This document shows positions 58,273 through 64,000 of a stretch of 64,000 bases of DNA, one piece after another. Every line of letters begins with the position of its first letter. The first letter of the stretch is position 1. The notes beneath the pieces were generated by a model, which saw only the letters and a program-made list of their open reading frames with translations, searched no databases and was not told where the DNA came from. The DNA comes from Candidatus Pantoea haifensis (GTDB taxonomy: Bacteria; Pseudomonadota; Gammaproteobacteria; Enterobacterales; Enterobacteriaceae). Location of the stretch: the NCBI GenBank assembly GCA_018842655.1, contig JAGTWN010000004.1:1860001-1924000 (forward strand), written 5' to 3'. The position numbers and the translations under genes are program-made.

Positions 58273-58297
58273 AAAAAACCCCCGACAGGCGGGGTTT
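58273..58297 (-). terminator. Terminator after zipA
   Basis: AACCCCG-CCTGT-CGGGGGTTTTTT on the minus strand, between zipA (58327) and ligA (58257). It would limit read-through into ligA. Confidence 0.82.
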
Positions 58298-58326
58298 GCT
58301 AAAGTAATGTAAAATGTACGTCAGTC

Positions 58327-59321
58327 TCAGACGTCGACTACATCGCGAATGCGCGCTTTGTAGGTTTCCAGCTTCTGCGGTGTCATCATGCGGCGTTCGT
58401 CATCCAGGACAACACCACCAACATCATCAGCGATGCGCTGTGCCGATTGCAGCATCAGCTTGAAGTTCTGATTCGCATCACCGTATGACGGCACCATCAT
58501 AAAGATGGAGACGCCTGGCGTAGTAAAATCGGTCATCGCATCAGGATTAAAAGATCCCGGTTTCACCATATTTGCCAGGCTAAATAACACCGGGCCGCTA
58601 CCTGCCGGGCTTAAATGGCGGTGGAAGATGTTCATTTCACCAAACTGGAAGCCCGCCTGCAGAATGCCCTGCAACAACGCCTCACCATTCAGCTCACCAC
58701 CCGAATGTGCTGCTACGTGCAGTACCAGTACTGCTTCTTTCGGCTTGGTGGGTGCCGCTTTTGCAGCTGGCGCGGGTTCAGATTTAGGCGCTACAACAAC
58801 CTCTGGTTCTGGTTCAGCCTGATATTCCGGTTCTGGCTGCACCGCTTCTAGCGGATCCAGATCAAGCAGCGGATCGGCCTGAACAGGCTGCGGTACAAAC
58901 TGCGGTTCTGCTTGCTGCTGGCGCACTGGCTCAGGATGCGGCTGCTGGGGCTGCGCTTTGGCTGCGGCGCCGGCGTTAACAGCGGATCGCTTTCCGGCTG
59001 AGGTGCCGGACGCGGCGCAGGCTGGCGCGCAGGTTCTACCGGCGCAGGCTGGCGCGGCGCTTCGGGAGTATCAGGAATGTTATCGAAACGCGGTTCCTGA
59101 TGGCTGGGACGCGGGTTGCGCACACGAACTTCGCCGACGCCTTCTTCATCGTCGTCGCTCAACTCATCATCATGTTCGTCACGCTGTTTAAGACGTTTGT
59201 GAGGGCGATCGCGGAACACTGATGAACGCTCTTTACGGCTGGTCCACAGTCCGTGAAGAAGAAGCGCTATAATGGCGATCGCGCCAACAACGATTAATAT
59301 CAGACGCAAATCCTGCATCAT
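58327..59321 (-). CDS. zipA: Cell-division protein ZipA, frameshifted
   Basis: 331 residues. N-terminal anchor [20 protein letters not shown], a charged linker ([20 protein letters not shown]), a Pro/Gln-rich P/Q region (about 75-160) and the C-terminal FtsZ-binding domain ([20 protein letters not shown] ... [20 protein letters not shown]). The frame is lost at about 58953-58959 (a missing A or C in the P/Q region); the joined product is QPK(A)[14 protein letters not shown]. Essential membrane tether of the FtsZ ring, so the lesion is an error. The length equals that in relatives. Divergent from cysZ. Confidence 0.93.
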
Positions 59322-59538
59322 TGTATTCTCTGTTGTTCCAATACCTTGCCACCGCGGCAAACTTTATCCTCTAACTGTATTTGCCCTGCTACACAAGTGC
59401 AAGTCTGTGCACTATTTTCTGACAAATAAGATAGGCCAGCCACGCTTTTTTGCTGCTTTTTTACCCAAACGGCACCTGGTCAGGGAAAAAGCCAGGTTAT
59501 GATGGTTGTGCCTCAACATTTTCAGGAGAGTTGGCTTT

Positions 59539-60306
59539 ATGGCCCATGAGAAATCTGTCTCATCATTCAACGGCGTCTATTACTTCAGCCAGGGCTGGAA
59601 ACTGGTAAGGATGCCGGGCATTCGACGCTTTGTGGTTATCCCTTTAATTGTCAATATTGTGATGTTAGGCGGTGCGTTTATCTGGCTATTCTATCGCCTC
59701 GGCAACTGGATCCCGGCGTTGATGACTCACATCCCGGATTGGCTACAGTGGTTAAGTTATCTGCTTTGGCCATTATCTGTTATTTCGATTGTCCTGGTGT
59801 TTAGCTATTTCTTTTCCACAATAGCGAACTGGATCGCAGCGCCCTTTTGCGGCTTGCTGGCCGAACAGCTCGAAGGGCGTCTCACTGGTAAACCCCTGCC
59901 GGATAGCGGCTGGCTTGGCATGGCGAAAGACGTTCCACGCATCATGAAGCGTGAGCTACAAAAGCTGGGTTATTACTTACCGCGGGCGATTGGCCTACTG
60001 CTGCTCTACTTTATTCCCGGCTTTGGCCAAACTGTCGCCCCGCTGCTGTGGTTCCTGTTTAGCGCCTGGATGCTGTCGGTGCAGTATTGTGATTATCCGT
60101 TCGATAACCATAAAGTCAGCTTCCCGCAAATGCGTAACGCGTTGCGCCAGCATAAAACAGCCAATATGCAGTTTGGTGCGCTGGTGAGTTTATTTACCAT
60201 GATTCCCATTTTAAACCTCGCCATCATGCCAGTCGCGGTTTGTGGCGCGACCGCAATGTGGGTAGACCGCTATCGCTTTCAGCTCGCACGTGAAGAACTC
60301 AGGTAA
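59539..60306 (+). CDS. cysZ: Sulfate permease CysZ
   Basis: 255 residues, four TM segments plus re-entrant ones: [59 protein letters not shown] and [20 protein letters not shown]. It is a high-affinity sulfate channel that supports cysteine synthesis. CAGGAGAG lies before the ATG (59539); an upstream in-frame ATG at 59506 has none. Adjacent to cysK as in E. coli, and likely under CysB control. Confidence 0.93.
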   Translation: MAHEKSVSSFNGVYYFSQGWKLVRMPGIRRFVVIPLIVNIVMLGGAFIWLFYRLGNWIPALMTHIPDWLQWLSYLLWPLSVISIVLVFSYFFSTIANWIAAPFCGLLAEQLEGRLTGKPLPDSGWLGMAKDVPRIMKRELQKLGYYLPRAIGLLLLYFIPGFGQTVAPLLWFLFSAWMLSVQYCDYPFDNHKVSFPQMRNALRQHKTANMQFGALVSLFTMIPILNLAIMPVAVCGATAMWVDRYRFQLAREELR

Positions 60307-60445
60307 TCATCAGTAGCCCTTATGCATTTTTTGTCAGGGCTTATTGCCACCTGACATATAGATATGCGATTTCTTTCCTTCCGCACGAGGTCAGAAAGGG
60401 TATGCTCTGAGGGTTCCCAATAATTCATACAGTTAAGGACAGGCC

Positions 60446-61416
60446 ATGAGTAAGATCTACGAAGACAACTCTTTGACAATTGGTCATACGCCATTGGTTC
60501 GACTGAACCGCATCGGTAACGGCCGCATCCTGGCGAAGGTAGAATCCCGTAACCCAAGCTTCAGCGTGAAATGCCGTATCGGTGCCAATATGATTTGGGA
60601 TGCAGAAAAACGCGGTATTCTGAAGCCGGGCGTTGAGCTGGTTGAACCAACCAGCGGCAACACCGGGATTGCGCTGGCTTACGTGGCCGCAGCGCGTGGT
60701 TACAAATTAACCTTAACCATGCCTGAAACCATGTCGGTTGAACGTCGTAAGTTGTTAAAAGCCCTGGGCGCTAAACTTGAGCTAACAGAGGGCGCAAAAG
60801 GCATGAAAGGCGCGATTGCCAAAGCCGAAGAGATCGTCGCCAGCAATCCAGACAAATATGTGTTACTGCAACAGTTCAGCAACCCGGCGAACCCGGAAAT
60901 TCATGAAAAAACCACTGGCCCGGAAATCTGGGAAGATACTGACGGCGAAGTTGATGTGTTCATCGCAGGTGTAGGTACTGGCGGTACGCTCACCGGCGTG
61001 AGCCGCTATATTAAAAACACCCAGGGCAAGAAAGATTTGATTTCTGTCGCGGTTGAGCCAACAGATTCGCCGGTCATCGCTCAGGCGCTGGCAGGTGAAG
61101 AGATCAAGCCTGGCCCGCACAAAATCCAGGGCATCGGCGCTGGCTTTATCCCAGGCAACCTCGATCTAAACCTGATTGACCGTGTAGTAGCGGTTTCCAA
61201 TGAGGAAGCCATCAGTACAGCCCGTAAGCTAATGGAAGAAGAAGGCATCCTGGCGGGCATCTCATCGGGTGCAGCTATCGCTGCTGCGCTCAAGCTGCAA
61301 GAAGATGAAGCCTTTGCCAACAAAAATATTGTTGTGATTCTCCCTCTTCCGGCGAGCGTTATCTCAGCACCGCCCTGTTTGCCGATCTCTTCACTGAAAA
61401 AGAGCTTCAGCAGTAA
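60446..61416 (+). CDS. cysK: Cysteine synthase A CysK, frameshifted near the C terminus
   Basis: 323 residues, as in E. coli. PLP-dependent O-acetylserine sulfhydrylase: PLP Lys42 in [14 protein letters not shown], substrate loop [16 protein letters not shown], phosphate-binding [15 protein letters not shown] base is missing around 61342-61348 (VVILP then [20 protein letters not shown] restored with one T). The uncorrected reading continues 70 codons into nonsense. The last step of cysteine synthesis, normally induced through CysB. It ends at the terminator at 61441. Confidence 0.94.
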
Positions 61417-61440
61417 GGCTGATTGTCTGAAATTGCCGCA

Positions 61441-61466
61441 AAAAGCACCCAAATGGGTGCTTTTTT
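61441..61466 (+). terminator. Terminator after cysK
   Basis: AAAAGCACCC-AAAT-GGGTGCTTTTTT, 25 nt past the restored stop, followed by T6. Confidence 0.88.
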
Positions 61467-61581
61467 GTGGTGCAGATCTCACTTTCACCACCCTGCAGAT
61501 TGATTTCAGTGACGTGGCTCTGGTATTTAGACAGCCAATTATTTCGATGCCTGAAATTAATCCTCTGTTGAAGTGGATCAA

Positions 61582-61800
61582 GCTGAATCGATTTACGGAT
61601 TTGGCGAAATGGCGAATCGCGGCATAATTACTACAGCAAGTGCTCAAACCGTTTTTGACACTTACAGGAATGAAAACTCATTCAAGCGCACCAAATGGCT
61701 AGCATGACGCTATACCAGCGCACCTACACAGGCTAAAGTGAAGGCTCCAGGCTAGACTTTAGATTCATAACACCAAACCTGATAACGTTGGGGAAATAGA
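61582..61800 (+). promoter_or_regulatory. ptsHI promoter region with Cra site
   Basis: GCTGAATCGATTTA (61582-61595) fits the Cra (FruR) consensus GCTGAAWCGWTTYA and matches the E. coli ptsH upstream sequence by memory. GGCATAATTA (about 61620) is a likely -10 for the distal promoter. The GGCTAGACTTTAG block (61750-61762), conserved with E. coli P1, lies about 40 bp upstream of the ptsH ATG, with GTTGGGGAAATA as the ribosome site. Confidence 0.7.
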
Positions 61801-62058
61801 ATGTTCCAGCAAGAAGTTACCATTACCGCGCCAAACGGTCTGCATACTCGCCCAGCTGCGCAATTCGTAAAAGAAGCCAAAGCTTTCCAGTCTGAAATCA
61901 CCGTGACCTCTAACGGTAAATCAGCAAGCGCAAAAAGCCTGTTCAAACTCCAGACTCTGGGTCTGACGCAAGGTACCGTTGTAACTCTTTCTGCGGAAGG
62001 TGAAGACGAGCAAAAAGCCGTTGAGCATTTAGTCAAACTGATGGCTGAACTGGAGTAA
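61801..62058 (+). CDS. ptsH: PTS phosphocarrier HPr (PtsH)
   Basis: 85 residues. His15 in [11 protein letters not shown] accepts phosphate from EI; Ser46 in SAKSLFKLQ is the regulatory serine position. Identical in length to E. coli HPr. Transfers phosphate from EI (PtsI) to sugar-specific EII proteins. It is followed by an unusually long, structured 166-bp gap before ptsI. Confidence 0.97.
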   Translation: MFQQEVTITAPNGLHTRPAAQFVKEAKAFQSEITVTSNGKSASAKSLFKLQTLGLTQGTVVTLSAEGEDEQKAVEHLVKLMAELE

Positions 62059-62115
62059 TCTCCTCCCAGCTTTCAGAAAACCGACTTCTCTGCGCCATTG
62101 AGTGCAAACATCTTG

Positions 62116-62171
62116 ATCGCGGACAACCTGTCCGCGATATTGCTTTCGTAGAGTACGTGTCCCACGACACG
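62116..62171 (+). promoter_or_regulatory. Tandem hairpins in the ptsH-ptsI intergenic region
   Basis: Two perfect stems: ATCGCGGACA-ACC-TGTCCGCGAT (62116-62138) and CGTGTC-CCAC-GACACG (62156-62171). Neither is followed by a strong U tract, so they may be attenuators or processing/stability elements that set HPr above EI. Confidence 0.55.
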
Positions 62172-62224
62172 CAGCAATGGCACCGCACAGAGTCAATCAG
62201 CCATCGTGATTAAAAGGTAGGGTT

Positions 62225-63952
62225 ATGATTTCAGGCATTTTAGCATCACCAGGTATCGCTTTCGGCAAAGCACTGCTGCTGAAAGAAGACGAGATCGTCA
62301 TCAACCGCAAAAAGATTTCTGATGACCAGGTTGAGCAGGAAGTGCAGCGCTTCCTTGATGGCCGTAGCAAAGCGGCGATTCAACTGGAAGCAATTCGAGT
62401 CAAAGCGGGTGAATCCCTCGGTGAAGAGAAAGCTGCCATCTTCGAAGGCCACATCATGTTGCTGGAAGACGAAGAGCTGGAGCAGGAAATCATTGACCTG
62501 ATCAAAAAAGATCACGCGACTGCCGATGCCGCTGCGTATTCTGTCATTGATGGTCAGGCAAAGGCACTGGAAGAGCTGGATGACGAATACCTGAAAGAGC
62601 GTGCCGCTGACGTACGTGACATTGGTAAGCGTTTACTCCAAAACATTCTGGGTCTGCATATTGTTGACCTGAGCGCAATTCAGGACGAATCCATTTTGGT
62701 GGCAAAAGACTTAACGCCATCAGAAACGGCACAGCTCAACCTGAAAAAGGTGCTGGGCTTTATTACCGATCTCGGTGGACGTACTTCTCATACCTCAATC
62801 ATGGCGCGCTCTCTGGAGATCCCTGCAATTGTCGGTACGGGTAATGTCACCACCTCTATCAAAAACGGCGATTTTCTGATCCTTGATGGCGTTAACAACA
62901 CCATTTACGTCAATCCGAGCGAAGAGGTTCAGGAAGAGTTAAAAGCCGTTCAGACGCAATACCTGTCTGAAAAGCATGAATTAGCCAAGCTGAAAGATCT
63001 GCCAGCCGTCACGCTGGATGGTCATCAGGTTGAAGTCTGCGCCAACATCGGTACGGTCCGCGATATTGCCGGTGCTGAGCGTAACGGTGCAGAAGGTGTT
63101 GGCCTGTATCGTACTGAATTCCTGTTTATGGATCGCGACTCGCTGCCAACGGAAGAAGAGCAGTTCCAGGCTTACAAAGCTGTTGCGGAAGCGATGGGTT
63201 CACAAGCGGTTATCGTGCGCACCATGGACATCGGCGGCGACAAAGATCTGCCGTACATGAACCTGCCAAAAGAAGAAAACCCCTTCCTCGGCTGGCGTGC
63301 TATTCGTATCGCAATGGATCGCAAAGAAATTCTGCATGCTCAGCTGCGTGCCATTCTGCGCGCCTCCTCTTTCGGCAAACTGCGCATTATGTTCCCGATG
63401 ATTATTTCGGTTGAAGAAGTGCGTAGCCTGAAAGCTGAGCTGGAGATCCTGAAAGCGCAGCTGCGTGAAGAAGGCAAAGCATTTGATGAGTCCATTGAAG
63501 TGGGCATCATGGTAGAAACACCCGCATCGGCGGTTATTGCTCGTCACCTGGCGAAAGAAGTTGATTTCTTCAGTATTGGGACAAATGACCTGACGCAGTA
63601 TACTCTGGCGGTCGATCGTGGTAATGATTTGATATCGCACCTGTATAACCCAATGACACCATCAGTCTTGGGATTAATTAAGCAAGTCATTGATGCTTCT
63701 CACGCTGAAGGTAAGTGGACAGGCATGTGTGGTGAGCTGGCAGGTGATGAACGTGCTACACTACTGTTACTGGGAATGGGGCTGGACGAATTCAGCATGA
63801 GTGCCATTTCTATCCCAAGCATCAAGAAGATTATTCGTAATACACATTTCGAAGATGCGAAGGAGTTGGCGGAGCAGGCTCTGGCTCAACCGACAGCGGA
63901 AGATTTAATGAACCTGGTTAACAAGTTCATCAAAGAAAAAACGCTCTGCTGA
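62225..63952 (+). CDS. ptsI: PTS enzyme I (PtsI)
   Basis: 575 residues. Autophosphorylates from phosphoenolpyruvate on His189 ([20 protein letters not shown]) and passes the phosphate to HPr. PEP-binding C-terminal barrel with [29 protein letters not shown]-like [20 protein letters not shown] and [10 protein letters not shown] (catalytic Cys). An AAAGGTAGGG site lies before the ATG. Intact. crr begins 42 bp downstream. Confidence 0.97.
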   Translation: MISGILASPGIAFGKALLLKEDEIVINRKKISDDQVEQEVQRFLDGRSKAAIQLEAIRVKAGESLGEEKAAIFEGHIMLLEDEELEQEIIDLIKKDHATADAAAYSVIDGQAKALEELDDEYLKERAADVRDIGKRLLQNILGLHIVDLSAIQDESILVAKDLTPSETAQLNLKKVLGFITDLGGRTSHTSIMARSLEIPAIVGTGNVTTSIKNGDFLILDGVNNTIYVNPSEEVQEELKAVQTQYLSEKHELAKLKDLPAVTLDGHQVEVCANIGTVRDIAGAERNGAEGVGLYRTEFLFMDRDSLPTEEEQFQAYKAVAEAMGSQAVIVRTMDIGGDKDLPYMNLPKEENPFLGWRAIRIAMDRKEILHAQLRAILRASSFGKLRIMFPMIISVEEVRSLKAELEILKAQLREEGKAFDESIEVGIMVETPASAVIARHLAKEVDFFSIGTNDLTQYTLAVDRGNDLISHLYNPMTPSVLGLIKQVIDASHAEGKWTGMCGELAGDERATLLLLGMGLDEFSMSAISIPSIKKIIRNTHFEDAKELAEQALAQPTAEDLMNLVNKFIKEKTLC

Positions 63953-63994
63953 TCTGCGAGATGCTGGCCCCAAATTACTGCTTAGGAGAAGATC

Positions 63995-64000
63995 ATGGGT
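63995..64000 (+). CDS. crr: Start of crr (EIIA-Glc), cut by the window edge
   Basis: ATGGGT after TAGGAGAAGATC, two codons only. Position after ptsI and the Met-Gly start match crr, the third gene of the pts operon. Confidence 0.75.

Noticed and set aside
61081-61647. Minus-strand 188-codon frame over the end of cysK
   Set aside because: Antisense to cysK and its promoter region; no signal of translation.

Overview
The window is chromosomal DNA of a plant- or environment-associated member of the Enterobacterales, most likely Erwiniaceae and Pantoea-like. This rests on the gene order ptsHI-cysK-cysZ-zipA-ligA-ypeB-yfeH/yfeR-lysV/valT-like tRNAs-gltX-yfeC-alaX/W-like tRNAs-nupC-mntH-ypeC-glk-ypdBA-alaC-ypdK. 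That order follows the E. coli 52-54 min region, interrupted by accessory genes such as ipdC (indole-pyruvate decarboxylase) and a type VI secretion cluster. No species name can be proven from the sequence alone.

Region 1 (1-23847, all minus strand) is most of a type VI secretion system (T6SS). In transcription order: tssB, tssC, tssK, tssL, an OmpA-type TssL partner, hcp, clpV, vgrG, a large EF-hand/lysozyme-like effector with its small secreted immunity protein, a second PAAR copy followed by an orphan GH19-like toxin tail and a decayed immunity gene, two tandem LprI-like periplasmic proteins, a first PAAR, an unrecognised inner-membrane protein, tssM and tssA. tssE, tssF, tssG and tssJ are not in the window and presumably lie beyond the left edge. 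The effector/immunity cargo (about 6.5-10 kb) is visibly AT-rich and repeats the PAAR sequence, which suggests recombination-driven turnover.

Region 2 (23848-45660) starts with a scarred intergenic stretch containing an AraC-family HTH remnant and a small YmgB/AriR-like gene. Then come yhjX, an SMP-30 lactonase, two small lipoproteins, an iclR-usp-membrane protein operon divergent from a DHA2/HlyD efflux pair, ypdK, alaC, a GNAT acetyltransferase, ypdAB, glk, ipdC, an aldo/keto reductase, a ypeC-like gene, mntH with an MntR box, and nupC. YpdAB activates yhjX in E. coli. Here yhjX carries three 10-bp YpdB-type boxes spaced exactly 21 bp apart and lies about 9 kb from ypdAB.

Region 3 (45800-49130) is a tightly overlapping operon: flavin monooxygenase, thiol dioxygenase (cupin) and a four-domain rhodanese protein. 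It looks like an organosulfur-catabolic unit. Region 4 (49500-64000) is conserved core: two Ala tRNAs, a formate/nitrite channel, yfeC, gltX, three Val tRNAs plus one Lys tRNA, a FlxA-like gene with a sigma-28 promoter, yfeR/yfeH, ypeB, ligA, zipA, cysZ, cysK, ptsH, ptsI and the first two codons of crr.

Quality warning: about twenty genes, including the essential ligA and zipA, are split by frameshifts of the same kind. Nearly all are single-base deletions in or next to homopolymers. I read these as sequencing or assembly errors and annotate the genes as single full-length units. The one gene I consider genuinely decayed (8182-8930) has two in-frame nonsense codons in addition to a homopolymer frameshift.
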